A stretch of 64,000 bases of DNA from Saccharothrix tamanrassetensis (lineage in GTDB: Bacteria > Actinomycetota > Actinomycetes > Mycobacteriales > Pseudonocardiaceae), in the NCBI RefSeq assembly GCF_014203665.1, contig NZ_JACHJN010000004.1, positions 434,001 through 498,000 on the forward strand, read 5' to 3'. Positions within the stretch are counted from its first letter, which is position 1. Each line of letters starts with the position of its first letter. The translations under genes and the position numbers were made by a program. Positions 38,514 through 47,485 of the stretch are shown here, one piece after another. The notes under the pieces were generated by a model that was not told the DNA's origin, made no database searches, and worked only from the letters and a program-made list of their open reading frames with translations.

Positions 38514-38547
38514 TTGCAAGTAGATTGCAAGTACTAAAGAGTTGCAA
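38514..38547. promoter_or_regulatory. Nur-like box, TTGCAA repeats upstream of sod
   Basis: TTGCAA-N5-TTGCAA (38514-38530) with a third TTGCAA at 38542-38547 and a -10-like TACTAA between them. The spacing matches my recollection of the nickel-responsive Nur site that represses Fe-type superoxide dismutase in Streptomyces. Exact on the sequence; the regulator is inferred. Confidence 0.65.
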
Positions 38548-38560
38548 CGAGGGGATGGTC

Positions 38561-39190
38561 ATGGCCCAGTACGTGCTGCCGGATCTCGACTACGACTACG
38601 GCGCCCTCGAACCGGCGATCATCGGCGAGATCAACGAGCTGCACCACAGCAAGCACCACGCCGCCTACGTCAAGGGCGCGAACGACACGATCGAGCAGAT
38701 CGCCGAGGCGCGGGACAAGAACTCCTTCGGCTCGATCGTCGGCCTGGAGACCACGCTGGCCTTCCACCTGGCCGGTCACGCGCTGCACCAGGTGTGGTGG
38801 AAGAACCTGTCGCCCAACGGCGGCGACAAGCCGGTCGGCGAGCTGGCCGCCGCCGTGGACGAGCATTTCGGCTCGTTCGACAAGCTGCGCGCGCAGCTCA
38901 CCGCCGCCGCGTCCACCATCCAGGGTTCCGGCTGGGGCATCCTCGCGTGGGAGCCGGTCGGGCAGCGGCTGATCACCCAGCAGCTCAAGGACCACCACTC
39001 GAACCTGTCGATCGCGACCACGCCGCTGCTGGTGTTCGACATCTGGGAGCACGCGTACTACCTGCAGTACCGCAACCTGAAGGCGGACTACATCTCCGCG
39101 CTGTGGAACGTCGTGAACTGGGACGACGTGAACGCCCGCTTCGAGGCGGCGCGCGCCGGGCAGAACGGTCTCCAGCTGCCCGCTCGGTGA
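38561..39190 (+). CDS. Superoxide dismutase (Fe/Mn type)
   Basis: 209 residues. It destroys superoxide. Metal ligands are H28 (ELHHSKHH), H76 ([10 protein letters not shown]), D160 and H164 (FDIWEHAYY). ATG at 38561 has GAGGGG six bases upstream. The promoter holds three TTGCAA words that fit nickel-dependent Nur control of the iron enzyme. The enzyme would then be made when nickel is low, which predicts a nickel superoxide dismutase elsewhere in the genome. A perfect 21-bp terminator follows. Confidence 0.96.
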   Translation: MAQYVLPDLDYDYGALEPAIIGEINELHHSKHHAAYVKGANDTIEQIAEARDKNSFGSIVGLETTLAFHLAGHALHQVWWKNLSPNGGDKPVGELAAAVDEHFGSFDKLRAQLTAAASTIQGSGWGILAWEPVGQRLITQQLKDHHSNLSIATTPLLVFDIWEHAYYLQYRNLKADYISALWNVVNWDDVNARFEAARAGQNGLQLPAR

Positions 39191-39250
39191 TGCCCCGCTG
39201 ACCCCCGGACTCGGTGGTGGATGCTCCGACAAAGCCCTCACCGCCGACAC

Positions 39251-39298
39251 GACGAGGCCCCGCCACCCGGTGGTACGACCGGGTGGCGGGGCCTCGTC
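39251..39298 (+). terminator. Terminator of sod
   Basis: Perfect 21-bp stem, 39251-39271 with 39278-39298, loop GGTACG. The longest perfect stem of any single terminator in the window. Confidence 0.92.
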
Positions 39299-39336
39299 TG
39301 TTCCCGAACTGACTGCCGCTCCCACCACGAAGCGAC

Positions 39337-39355
39337 GACGGTTAGGCTAGCCTAA
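39337..39355. promoter_or_regulatory. Iron-box-like palindrome (DtxR/IdeR type)
   Basis: The 16-base perfect palindrome GTTAGGCTAGCCTAAC (39341-39356) matches the 19-base DtxR/IdeR consensus at about 15 positions. It lies at the 3' end of the FetB-like gene and downstream of sod, not before any gene start, so its role is open. Confidence 0.45.
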
Positions 39356-40106
39356 CTTCTGTTGCTTGGGAAGTCCTACGTACCAGCCCTCGTGCCACGA
39401 GTTCCACCACCGTGGCGATGGCGGCCGTCTCCACGGCGAGGAGTCCCAACAGGACGACCAGTTGGAGCGCGCCGGCCTGCCAGACCGGTGCGCCGCCGAG
39501 GAGCATCCCCACGAACGCGCCGGGCAGCGTCACCAGGCCGACGGTCCGGGTCTGGTCCAGCGCCGGGAGGAGGGCTTCGGCCGCGGGTCGCCTGATCAGC
39601 TCGCGCACGGCCACCGGTTCGGTGAAGCCGAGCGCCAGCGCGGCCTCGTACTCGCCGTGGCGGTCGTGGAGGGTGTCCAGGGCTCGGCGGACGGACAGCG
39701 TGGTCGCGGTCATCGCGCCGCCGATCAGGATGCCGCCCACCGGGACCAGGGCGATGCCGTTCAGCGGCACCAGGCCGGTGAGGACCAGGGCGGCGATCGC
39801 GGGGACCGTGCCGACCAGGATCGCCAGGCCCACCCAGACGCCCTTGCGCCCGGTCTTCGTGCGGGCGGCGGACGTGCCGGTGGCCACGCCCGCCATGAGG
39901 AGCAGGAACCCCGTGGTGAGCGGCAGGGACGCCAGGACGGCCGTGATGACGGCCGAGACGGCGGCCAGTTGGGCGGTTGCCCGCAGGGCTGCTTTGACCA
40001 CCGGTCCGGGTGACGCGAGGCCACCCCACCGGAGGACCGCGCCCGCGGCGGCGGTGAAGAGCACGCAGACGACGAGCAGCCGAACCCAGTCCGTTGCGAT
40101 GACCAC
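39342..40106 (-). CDS. FetB/YbbM-type ABC permease (UPF0014)
   Basis: 254 residues, about seven hydrophobic segments, with TATTLSVRRALDTLHDRHGE and TLPGAFVGMLLGGAPV, motifs of the FetB group. In E. coli FetAB exports iron. No FetA-type ATPase lies beside it, so the partner must be elsewhere or absent. GTG at 40106; no clear ribosome site. The gene end carries an iron-box-like palindrome. Confidence 0.85.
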   Translation of the reverse strand: MVIATDWVRLLVVCVLFTAAAGAVLRWGGLASPGPVVKAALRATAQLAAVSAVITAVLASLPLTTGFLLLMAGVATGTSAARTKTGRKGVWVGLAILVGTVPAIAALVLTGLVPLNGIALVPVGGILIGGAMTATTLSVRRALDTLHDRHGEYEAALALGFTEPVAVRELIRRPAAEALLPALDQTRTVGLVTLPGAFVGMLLGGAPVWQAGALQLVVLLGLLAVETAAIATVVELVARGLVRRTSQATEVRLA

Positions 40107-40136
40107 ACGGGAATCTGATCAGACGCGGGGATCCGG

Positions 40137-41558
40137 TCAGACGCGGGCGCGCTTGCGCAGACCCAGGCGGTGGGTGGGCAGTCTCAGGCCGCCGCGCCTG
40201 GCCAGCACGATCCCGCCGACCAGGGCCGCGATGATGGAGACCACCCCGCCGACCACGAGCGGCGCGCGGGCGGTGAAGTGCTCGGCGAGCCAGCCCATCA
40301 CCGGGCCGCCCACCGGGTTGCCGCCCAGGAAGACCAGCATGTACAGGCCCATCACCCGGCCGCGCATGTCCGGCGAGACGGCCAGCTGCACGGTGGCGTT
40401 CGCGGTGGTCGTGAAGGTCATCATCGCGATGCCCACCGGGATCAGCGTCGCGCCGACCAGCCAGATCGACGGCATCAGCCCGGCGGCGATCTCCAGCACG
40501 CCGAACGCGAGGGCGCCGAGGATCAGCAGGCGCAGCCGCGGCTTGCCCTTGGCGCTGCGCTTCGCCGCGAGGGTCGCGCCGGCCAGGGTGCCGACGGCCA
40601 GCAGGGTCGACAGCAGGCCGTACGCGTCGGCGTCACCGCCGAAGGTGTTGCGGGCGAGGACCGCGAGGGTCACGTAGAAGTTCAGGCCGAACGTGCTGAT
40701 GAAGAACACCAGGACGAGCAGGATCACCAGGTCGGGGCGGTGCCGGACGTAGCGCAGGCCCTCCCGGAGCTGGCCCTTCTCGCGGGGCACCGGCTCGCCC
40801 CGGTGCAGCTGCTTGGCGTTCATCAGGAACAGGCCGGTGATGACGCCGACGAAGCTGAGCGCGTTGATCAGGAACACCCAGCCGGTGCCGACCACGATGA
40901 TCATGCCGCCGGCCACCGCCGGGCCGACCATGCGGGCCAGGTTGAACGTCATGGAGTTCAGCGCGACGGCGTTGGTGAGCTGGTCGCGGCCGACCATCTC
41001 GACCACGAACGACTGCCGCACCGGCGTTTCCACCGCGGAGACCGCGCCGAGCAGCAGGCACAGCAGGTAGACGTGCCACAGCTGGGCCACGCCCGTGACG
41101 TCGAGCAGGCCGAGGGTCAGCGCGCAGAGGCCGAGGCCGGTCTCCAGGAAGAGCAGCAGCTTGCGCTTGTCCATGCGGTCGGCGAGGACGCCGGCCCAGA
41201 GGGAGAGGAAGAGGGTGGGTGCGAACTGCAGGGCCGCGGCGATGCCGAGGGCCACCGGGGAGCCGTCGGACAGTTCCAGGACGAGCCAGTCCTGGGCGAC
41301 CCGCTGCATCCAGAGGCCGACCAGGGAGACGACCTGACCGGAGGCGTAGAGGCGGTAGTTGCGGACGCGGAGGGAACCGAACATGCGGTTCTTGGACGGC
41401 TTACCGGGCGGCTGCTCGGGTGACTTACCGGGCGGCTGCTCGGCCGGCTTCCCGGGTAGCTGCTCGGGTGGCTGCTCGGGTGGCGTTTCCGGCGATGCGG
41501 GTAGGGGCTTGCCACGATCGAGCTGATCGGACTCCGCACCACCCGCGTACGCCGGCAC
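40137..41558 (-). CDS. MFS transporter with Pro-rich N-terminal repeats
   Basis: 473 residues. An N-terminal cytoplasmic tail of about 55 residues is made of repeats such as PEQPPGKP; then twelve hydrophobic segments of the MFS3/enterobactin-exporter type (QRVAQDWLVLELS, ETPVRQSFVVEMVGRD, MRGRVMGLYMLVFLGGNPVG). It begins three bases after the MarR stop, so the two form an operon and the transporter is likely controlled by MarR. Drug or metabolite export is probable. Confidence 0.9.
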   Translation of the reverse strand: MPAYAGGAESDQLDRGKPLPASPETPPEQPPEQLPGKPAEQPPGKSPEQPPGKPSKNRMFGSLRVRNYRLYASGQVVSLVGLWMQRVAQDWLVLELSDGSPVALGIAAALQFAPTLFLSLWAGVLADRMDKRKLLLFLETGLGLCALTLGLLDVTGVAQLWHVYLLCLLLGAVSAVETPVRQSFVVEMVGRDQLTNAVALNSMTFNLARMVGPAVAGGMIIVVGTGWVFLINALSFVGVITGLFLMNAKQLHRGEPVPREKGQLREGLRYVRHRPDLVILLVLVFFISTFGLNFYVTLAVLARNTFGGDADAYGLLSTLLAVGTLAGATLAAKRSAKGKPRLRLLILGALAFGVLEIAAGLMPSIWLVGATLIPVGIAMMTFTTTANATVQLAVSPDMRGRVMGLYMLVFLGGNPVGGPVMGWLAEHFTARAPLVVGGVVSIIAALVGGIVLARRGGLRLPTHRLGLRKRARV

Positions 41559-41561
41559 CCG

Positions 41562-41993
41562 TTACTGCCCCGCCATCCTGTCGATTATCTCGGCGGCGCG
41601 CGACAGCACGCCCCGTTCCTCCGGTGTCAGCTCGGCCAGCCGCTTGTCCAGCCACGCCTCGCGGGCCGACACCTCTTCGTTTATGTAGCCGATGCCCGCT
41701 TCGCTCAGCTCCACGATGGCCTGGCGGCCGTCCGTGGGGTGGGGGCGGCGGGTCGCGAAGCCGTACTCCTCCAGCGCCGCGATCACCCTGGTCATGGACG
41801 GGGGCTGGACGCCTTCCTTGGCGGCCAGCTCGCCCGGCGTCAGCGGTCCGCACTTGTGCAGCGTGGACAGCGCGGAGACCTGGGTGAGCGAGAGCGCGGA
41901 GTTGATCCGCTGCGCGCGGAGCCTTCGGGTCAGCCGGACCACGGCCAGCCTCAGCCGGCTGGCCAGTCCCCGTTCCGCGTCGGTCTCCGCCAC
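41562..41993 (-). CDS. MarR-family regulator
   Basis: 143 residues. Winged helix: LTQVSALSTLHKCGPLTPGE, the recognition region GVQPPSMTRVIAALEEYG and the wing RRPHPTDGRQAIVELSE. Start taken as GTG at 41993, because on the minus strand TATGCT lies six bases upstream (leaderless); an ATG at 42026 would add 11 residues and overlaps that promoter element. It heads the MarR-MFS operon and probably represses it. MarR-SpoU neighbourhood is conserved in mycobacteria. Confidence 0.9.
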   Translation of the reverse strand: MAETDAERGLASRLRLAVVRLTRRLRAQRINSALSLTQVSALSTLHKCGPLTPGELAAKEGVQPPSMTRVIAALEEYGFATRRPHPTDGRQAIVELSEAGIGYINEEVSAREAWLDKRLAELTPEERGVLSRAAEIIDRMAGQ

Positions 41994-42168
41994 GTAGTTA
42001 GCATACCTCACGATCTCTGCACCCATCGTGTGAACTTGCCCATGCGGTTGTCCGACCAGGGGTCCGGCCGGGTGTCGGGGTACCCGTCGAGCTGCGCTGG
42101 TACCGCCCGGTGTCCCCGCCGGCCGGCTCGGTCGTCCTGGATTCGGGGTAAGCGTTCTGGATTTCGGC

Positions 42169-43614
42169 TCAGCCGGCCAGGGCGGATCGGATGGGTTCGA
42201 TGGCGAAGTAGACGACGAACGCGCCGGCCACCACCCACATCAGCGGGTGCACGCTGCGCGCCCGGCCGGTCATCGCGCGCAGCAGCACGTAGCTGACGAA
42301 ACCGGCGCCGATGCCGTTGGCGATCGAGTAGGTGAACGGCATGACCACGATGGTCAGGAACGCGGGCAGGGCGACCGAGAAGTCGGTGAAGTCGATTTCC
42401 CTGATCTGCACGATCATCAGCGCGCCGACGATCACCAGGGCCGGGGCGGCGGCTTCGACCGGCACGATCGAGTACAGCGGGGTGAGGAACATGGCGGCGA
42501 TGAAGAGGAGACCGGTCACGACGTTCGCCAGGCCCGTCCGCGCGCCCTCCGCGATGCCCGCCGCCGACTCGATGTAGACGGTGTTGGACGAGCTGGACGC
42601 GGCTCCGCCGGCCACCGCGCCGACACCGTCCACGAACAGCGCCTTGCTGACGTTCGGCAGTTGGCCGTCCTTGCCGATCAGCCCGGCCTCCTTGCCGAGA
42701 CCGGTCATCGTGCCCACGGTGTCGAAGAAATCGGTCAGGACCAGGGTGAACACCAGGAGGGCGGCGGTGAGGGCGGGCACGCGGGTCCACGCGCCGAGCG
42801 ACACGTCGCCGAGGAGGGACAGGTCCGGCAGGCCGAGGACCTGGTCCGGGAGCGCCGGGTAGCCGAGGTTCCAGCCCTTCGCGTTCGTGCCCTTCGACGG
42901 TCCGGCCTTGGCGATCGCCTCGATCACGATGGCCAGCACGGTGGAGGTGAGCACGCCGATCAGGATCGCGCCCTTGACCTTGCGGGCGACCAGGATGCCG
43001 GTGAGCACGAGGCCGACCACGAAGATCAGCGTCGGCCAGGACGCGATGGACCCGTTGATGCCCAGCCCGACCGGGACGGTCGTGCCCGCCTCGTCCGGGA
43101 TGCGCCGCACGAACCCGGCGTCGACCAGGCCGATGAAGCAGATGAACAACCCGATGCCGACCGCGATCGCCGCCTTGAGCTCCGCCGGGACGGCGTTGAA
43201 GACCGCGGTGCGGACGCCCGTGACGACGAGGAGGAGGACCACCACCCCGTTGACCACGACCAGGCCCATCGCCTCCGGCCACGTCATCTGCTGGGCCATG
43301 GTGACGGCCACGAAGGAGTTGATCCCCAGGCCGGTGGCCAGCGCGAAGGGGTAGTTGGCGACCAGTCCGAACAGGATGGTCATCACGCCGGCGACCAGCG
43401 CGGTGACCGCGGCCACCTGCGGTACGGGCAGGATCGCGCCCGCGACGTCGGTCTTGGCGGACGGGTCGTCGGCCGCGAAGCTGCCCAGGACCAGGGGGTT
43501 GAGCACGACGATGTAGGCCATCGTCACGAACGTGACCAGCCCGCCACGTACTTCCCGACCGACGGTGGAGCCTCGTTCGGAGATTTTGAAGAAGCCGTCC
43601 AGGCCGGTCTTCAT
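42169..43614 (-). CDS. NCS2/AzgA-type purine permease
   Basis: 481 residues, 12-14 hydrophobic segments. It begins GLDGFFKISERGSTVGREV, then GGLVTFVTMAYIVVLNP, and carries NTVYIESAAGIAEGARTGL, the AzgA-type signature. It imports adenine, guanine or hypoxanthine by proton symport. ATG at 43614; the purine-rich AAGGGAG upstream is about 11 bases away. An unusual G-tract array lies just upstream. Confidence 0.93.
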   Translation of the reverse strand: MKTGLDGFFKISERGSTVGREVRGGLVTFVTMAYIVVLNPLVLGSFAADDPSAKTDVAGAILPVPQVAAVTALVAGVMTILFGLVANYPFALATGLGINSFVAVTMAQQMTWPEAMGLVVVNGVVVLLLVVTGVRTAVFNAVPAELKAAIAVGIGLFICFIGLVDAGFVRRIPDEAGTTVPVGLGINGSIASWPTLIFVVGLVLTGILVARKVKGAILIGVLTSTVLAIVIEAIAKAGPSKGTNAKGWNLGYPALPDQVLGLPDLSLLGDVSLGAWTRVPALTAALLVFTLVLTDFFDTVGTMTGLGKEAGLIGKDGQLPNVSKALFVDGVGAVAGGAASSSSNTVYIESAAGIAEGARTGLANVVTGLLFIAAMFLTPLYSIVPVEAAAPALVIVGALMIVQIREIDFTDFSVALPAFLTIVVMPFTYSIANGIGAGFVSYVLLRAMTGRARSVHPLMWVVAGAFVVYFAIEPIRSALAG

Positions 43615-43632
43615 GGCTGTCTCGTCTCCCTT

Positions 43633-43705
43633 GGGGTGGGGGTGGGGGTGGGTGTTGGGGTGAGGGTGGGTGTTGGGGTTGGGGGTTGGGGTTGGGGTTG
43701 GGTGG
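43633..43705. repeat. G-tract array, G-quadruplex-forming potential
   Basis: About 73 bases made of GGGG/GGGGG tracts separated by T, TT or TGT on the plus strand (for example GGGGTGGGGGTGGGGGTGGG). It lies 19 bases upstream of the purine permease start, on the template strand for that gene. Composition is unlike any other part of the window. Confidence 0.8.
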
Positions 43706-43780
43706 AGTTGAGGCGGGGTGGGGTGCTGGCGGGTGTCGGTGGGCGGTGGGGTGGTGTTTCCGGCAGGTAGCCTGCCTGAC

Positions 43781-44044
43781 GTGGCCGAACAGACCCAATC
43801 GTTGCCCGCCCCGCCGGCTCTGCCGGCTCGACTGGCCGACCCGGTGCCCGCTATCGCGGCGGGTACGGGGTTGTGGATCGTCGCGTTCCTGGTGGTGTTG
43901 ATCTTCTTTCGGGCCGAGACGACTCTGTTGTGGACTTGTCTGACGGGTGGGGGGTTGGGGGTCATCGGGTACGGCATTTTCCGATGGCAGCGATCAGCCG
44001 CTCGGAGGGGGTCGCGGACGGCTCAGCAGGGGTTGGTCGAGTAA
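43781..44044 (+). CDS. DUF2530 membrane protein
   Basis: 87 residues with two hydrophobic segments (LWIVAFLVVLIFF and TGGGLGVIGYGIF), fitting the actinobacterial DUF2530 family. GTG at 43781; TAGCCT lies seven bases upstream, so the message is probably leaderless. Function unknown. Downstream is a 15-bp minisatellite and the third palindromic element. Confidence 0.8.
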   Translation: MAEQTQSLPAPPALPARLADPVPAIAAGTGLWIVAFLVVLIFFRAETTLLWTCLTGGGLGVIGYGIFRWQRSAARRGSRTAQQGLVE

Positions 44045-44050
44045 GGCAGC

Positions 44051-44135
44051 GGTCGAGGCAGGGTTGGTCGCGGCGGGGGTCGTCGCGGCAGGGGTCGTCG
44101 CGGCAGGGTTGGTCGAGGCAGGCGGCGGTTGGTCG
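44051..44135 (+). repeat. 15-bp minisatellite
   Basis: Five to six degenerate units; two are identical (GGTCGTCGCGGCAGG at 44078-44092 and 44093-44107), others read GGTCGAGGCAGGGTT. It starts six bases after the DUF2530 stop. Confidence 0.8.
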
Positions 44136-44309
44136 GGTGAGGTGGGCTGTGCTTGCGCGGGCGGCCTCAGGTTCGCAGGCCGGTCTCAGGTTCGCGCGCC
44201 GGGATTGTCGTACCCCCGTGGTTGGGTGTGTGTCGGGGGCGTTCACTTCGAGGGGACGCCTGCGAAGCGTGGCCTCGGGTGGATTCAGTGGCTTGGGGTC
44301 TACGAGCGT

Positions 44310-44340
44310 AAAAGCGTCCTCGCCGGACGGGCAGACCGCC
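44310..44340 (+). repeat. 31-nt companion module of palindrome C
   Basis: AAAAGCGTCCTCGCCGGACG followed by GGCAGACCGCC. It differs at two positions from the minus-strand module at 6667-6697. It lies 54 bases before palindrome C, in the same orientation as module and palindrome B. Confidence 0.8.
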
Positions 44341-44394
44341 AAGGATCTCCACAAAAGCCCTTCAAAGCTCTTCGAGCCTTGAAGGGCGGTGGTC

Positions 44395-44537
44395 TGCGTG
44401 TCATCCCCGTATGACCTGGTCGGAGACAACCACATGCGTCAAGGGCAGATCGTGAAGCGTGTGCGGTGGTCGCGCGATCGATCTGCCCTTGACACATGCG
44501 GTTCGCTGGCGCGCAGGCCATACGGGGATGACACGCA
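44395..44537. repeat. Nested palindromic element, copy C
   Basis: Outer arms 44395-44418 and 44514-44537 pair at 23 of 24 positions. The inner stem, CATGCGTCAAGGGCAGATCG at 44433-44452, pairs with 44479-44498 at 19 of 20, around a 26-nt loop that contains GAAGCGT. The outer arm reads GTGTCATCCCC/GGGGATGACAC, against GTGTTCTCCCC/GGGGAGAACAC in copy B: both sides have changed together. It lies between the convergent DUF2530 and sacsin-like genes. Confidence 0.9.
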
Positions 44538-44656
44538 GGGGCAGGGGTGCGCGCGTGCGCGCAGCCGAACCGCAGGTGTGCGCGGAGCGCGCGGTCCATG
44601 GGCAGGTGCGCGCTGACGCGAGCCTGAGTGGCGAGGCGGTTCGGTGGGGCTCGGGG

Positions 44657-47485
44657 TTAGCCGAGCAGCACGGTGGGGGTCGGGTCGGTTATCAGGGCTG
44701 CGAAGGTGTGGCGGTCGGGCCAGCGGTTGGTTGCCCAGGCCAGGGCTCGGGCCAGACCTTCCGGGGTGTCGGAGGCGTGCGGGATGCCGTCGGCCACCCA
44801 CCACGAGACCTCGTGGTCTTCGCCTTCGGAGGTGACGGTCAGGTTGTCGTGCACGATGACCGGGGTTGTCGGCAGGTCGACGCCCAGCAGGTCGCAGGCG
44901 AGTCGTACCGCACCCAGCTCAGCCCACACGACTTCGTCGCCCTCGTCCGCGACTTCTCCGGTGATCTCCTCGGACGCCAGCGGGAGCGCCAGCAGTTCCG
45001 CCAAGACCTCTGCCGAGCCCTCGGCTGCCAGCACCTGCGAACCCGGCAGTACGCCCAGGAGCCAGGGCAGGTCGAGCACTACGACGTCGTCGGCCGGTAC
45101 GGCCTCGCCGGTCAGGGCTCGCACCCGGTCCGGTGGTTCGACGCTGACGGAGTCGGCGACTTCCGCCAAGGCCGCGTGCACTCGCAGGACCAGGGCATCG
45201 GACAGGGTGCGCTTCGGGTCGCCGAGGCGGGCCAGCAGGTCTGTCACGTCGTCCTCGTCCAGCACGGCGAGGGACGTTCGCACGCCGGCGGCAGCCAGGA
45301 CGTGAGGTGGTAGGTCCACGTCCGGCACCACGTCGTAGAGGCCGTCCAGTCCGGTGGCGCCGGGGAGGCGCCAGGAGTTCAGCGGTGCGCCTTGGATCGT
45401 CGCGTACCTGGCCAGCCACCAGGCGGTGTAGCCGTCGGGTTCGGTCACCGCGCGCCACGTCGTCGGGTCGGCGGCCATCATGCGCAGGGCGTCGGGCCAC
45501 TTGTCGCGGGCGACCAGGTCCAGGTCTCGGATGCCCAGGACCCGGGTCGGGGGCTCGTCGGCGCCGTCCCACCAGTAGCCCTCGTCAGCCAGGTCGTGGT
45601 CGGGTTCGGTGGGGGTGTCGTCCTCCACGACCGTGAAGCCGTCCATGACACCTACCGCGGTGAGCACCGACCGGGGCCATTCGGTGGCCACCGACTCGTG
45701 CAGGACGCTGATGGGCGCATCCGGTTCGAGGACCGACAGGAGTGCCGAGTCGGGGAGGGCCAGTTCGTCCGCCCTTCGCCATTCGCCGGACGTGTCGGGG
45801 AGCGCCAGTTCTCCCAACCACGGACGCCCACCGGCTTGCCCGACCAGCGACAGCACGGTCCGGACCAGGTCCGGGCCGTCCATCGCCGGGTCGTCCAGGC
45901 TTCGGTGGACGGCCTCGCGCACCGCGTCCGAGTCCAGCAGTTCGGACGGGCCGGCTTCGGTCGCGCCCAGGCGCAGCAGCAGTGGGTGGGCGGCTTCCGG
46001 GTGGGCGATCCGCATCCCGGACAGTTCGACGTGGATGTCGGAGGAGAGGATCAGCACGCCTCGCGGGGAGCTGACCAGGCGTCCGTCCGCCAAGGGCACG
46101 GGCAGACCGCCCATGTCCTCCCGGGCGGTGGAGTCCACGTCCGCCAACGGGGACAGCGCCTCGTAGACCTGGTGCCACCACTCGGGGTCGCCGCCCACCC
46201 CGGCCAGGGCTTCCACCACCTCGGAGACGGGCATCCTGGGAACTTCCAGGGCCGCCAGCGCTTTCGCGTGTTCCGGGTGGGTCAGTTCGGCGTCCAGGAG
46301 GCCGGGGACCACGTCCTCCAGCAGCTCCACCAGGTCTTCCGAGGGCGCGTCCAACACCTTCGCGGTCGTGGGAGCGGTCCAGTCGCCGCTGGCCAGGGGG
46401 AGCCAGGAAGCCTTGCGCAGGGCGGAAAGGATACCCTCGCGGAGCACACCGTCCACTTCGGACAGCGGGAAGCCCGGGAGTGGCACCAGCGAGGTGCGTT
46501 CGATCGCGGGCAGAGCCGCCACCAGGTCCGGGTACGCCCGGGCGGCCTGGTCCAGGACGTAGGTCGCGGCCGTGCCCGCCAGGATCCGGCGGCGTGAGGG
46601 TTCCACCGGCAGGGTGGCGATCAGGCGTGCCGGCAGTGACATCTTCTCGTCGGTGGGCGTGGGGGCGTGCAGGACGTCGCCGGTGAGCGGTTCGTCCATC
46701 GGCCAGGCCCAGCAGACCGTCCACTGCGGACGCGACTCGACGCCTTGCACGAGGGTCGACGGCAGTTCGCCGCCCACCCGGTGCACGCGCCACCTCGCCG
46801 AGCCGGCGGGACCGGTCAGCACGACGACGTCGTCGTCGTCCGTGCGTTCCCAGGCGTCGGCGCCGACCTCCACCCGTCGCAGACCGGGGAGCGCCAGCAG
46901 CAGGTCGGGGACCTGTTCGGCGAACTCGGCCAGCAGGGGCGCGGCGTCGACCTTGAGCGGTAGCCGGACCTCGGTGTCGAAGCCGGTGGGCAGGTCGGCC
47001 TCGTCGGTCGGCCACACGAGGCGGAGCACCGGGACGTCGCCGCCGCGCGCGGAGGCCAGTTCCGGCACGGCCTGCCTGGTGCGGGAGGCGGAGAACAGGA
47101 CGCCGCCCGAGGTCGAGACGACCCGGGGCGCGTCGGTCACCGCCAGCACGGCCGCGAAGCCGACGCCGAACTGGCCCACGGTGTCCGCGGACTTGGCGGA
47201 CGCGCGCAGGGACGCCAGTGCCGCCACGCCGGACGCGGTCAGCGGCGCGCCGGTGTTCGCCGCACGCAGCTCACCGTCCACAACGGACAGCCGGAGCACG
47301 CCGGGCGTGTCGCCGGCGGCGTCGGAGGCGTTCTGCGCCAGCTCCACCAGCAGGCGGTCGCGGTAGCCACCCAGCCGCAGGTCTTCCTCGGCGTTGGCGT
47401 CCTCGCGGAAGCGGGTGGGCGAACCCCGCCAGGCCGCCAGGACCGACTCGCGCAGCGCCTCCGTGCCGAACGGGTCGCGGCTCAC
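44657..47485 (-). CDS. Sacsin/Hsp90-like ATP-binding protein
   Basis: 942 residues. The N-terminal 200 form a GHKL ATPase domain: LLVELAQNASDAAGD (catalytic Glu and the Asn/Asp pair), then GQFGVGFAAVLAV (glycine lid). The rest is a long region without recognised motifs, as in actinobacterial proteins labelled sacsin N-terminal ATP-binding-like. It probably acts as a chaperone-like ATPase; clients unknown. Start GTG at 47485 overlaps the DUF3027 stop (GTGA). A histidine-kinase or gyrase role is unlikely, as no such partner domains are present. Confidence 0.88.
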   Translation of the reverse strand: MSRDPFGTEALRESVLAAWRGSPTRFREDANAEEDLRLGGYRDRLLVELAQNASDAAGDTPGVLRLSVVDGELRAANTGAPLTASGVAALASLRASAKSADTVGQFGVGFAAVLAVTDAPRVVSTSGGVLFSASRTRQAVPELASARGGDVPVLRLVWPTDEADLPTGFDTEVRLPLKVDAAPLLAEFAEQVPDLLLALPGLRRVEVGADAWERTDDDDVVVLTGPAGSARWRVHRVGGELPSTLVQGVESRPQWTVCWAWPMDEPLTGDVLHAPTPTDEKMSLPARLIATLPVEPSRRRILAGTAATYVLDQAARAYPDLVAALPAIERTSLVPLPGFPLSEVDGVLREGILSALRKASWLPLASGDWTAPTTAKVLDAPSEDLVELLEDVVPGLLDAELTHPEHAKALAALEVPRMPVSEVVEALAGVGGDPEWWHQVYEALSPLADVDSTAREDMGGLPVPLADGRLVSSPRGVLILSSDIHVELSGMRIAHPEAAHPLLLRLGATEAGPSELLDSDAVREAVHRSLDDPAMDGPDLVRTVLSLVGQAGGRPWLGELALPDTSGEWRRADELALPDSALLSVLEPDAPISVLHESVATEWPRSVLTAVGVMDGFTVVEDDTPTEPDHDLADEGYWWDGADEPPTRVLGIRDLDLVARDKWPDALRMMAADPTTWRAVTEPDGYTAWWLARYATIQGAPLNSWRLPGATGLDGLYDVVPDVDLPPHVLAAAGVRTSLAVLDEDDVTDLLARLGDPKRTLSDALVLRVHAALAEVADSVSVEPPDRVRALTGEAVPADDVVVLDLPWLLGVLPGSQVLAAEGSAEVLAELLALPLASEEITGEVADEGDEVVWAELGAVRLACDLLGVDLPTTPVIVHDNLTVTSEGEDHEVSWWVADGIPHASDTPEGLARALAWATNRWPDRHTFAALITDPTPTVLLG

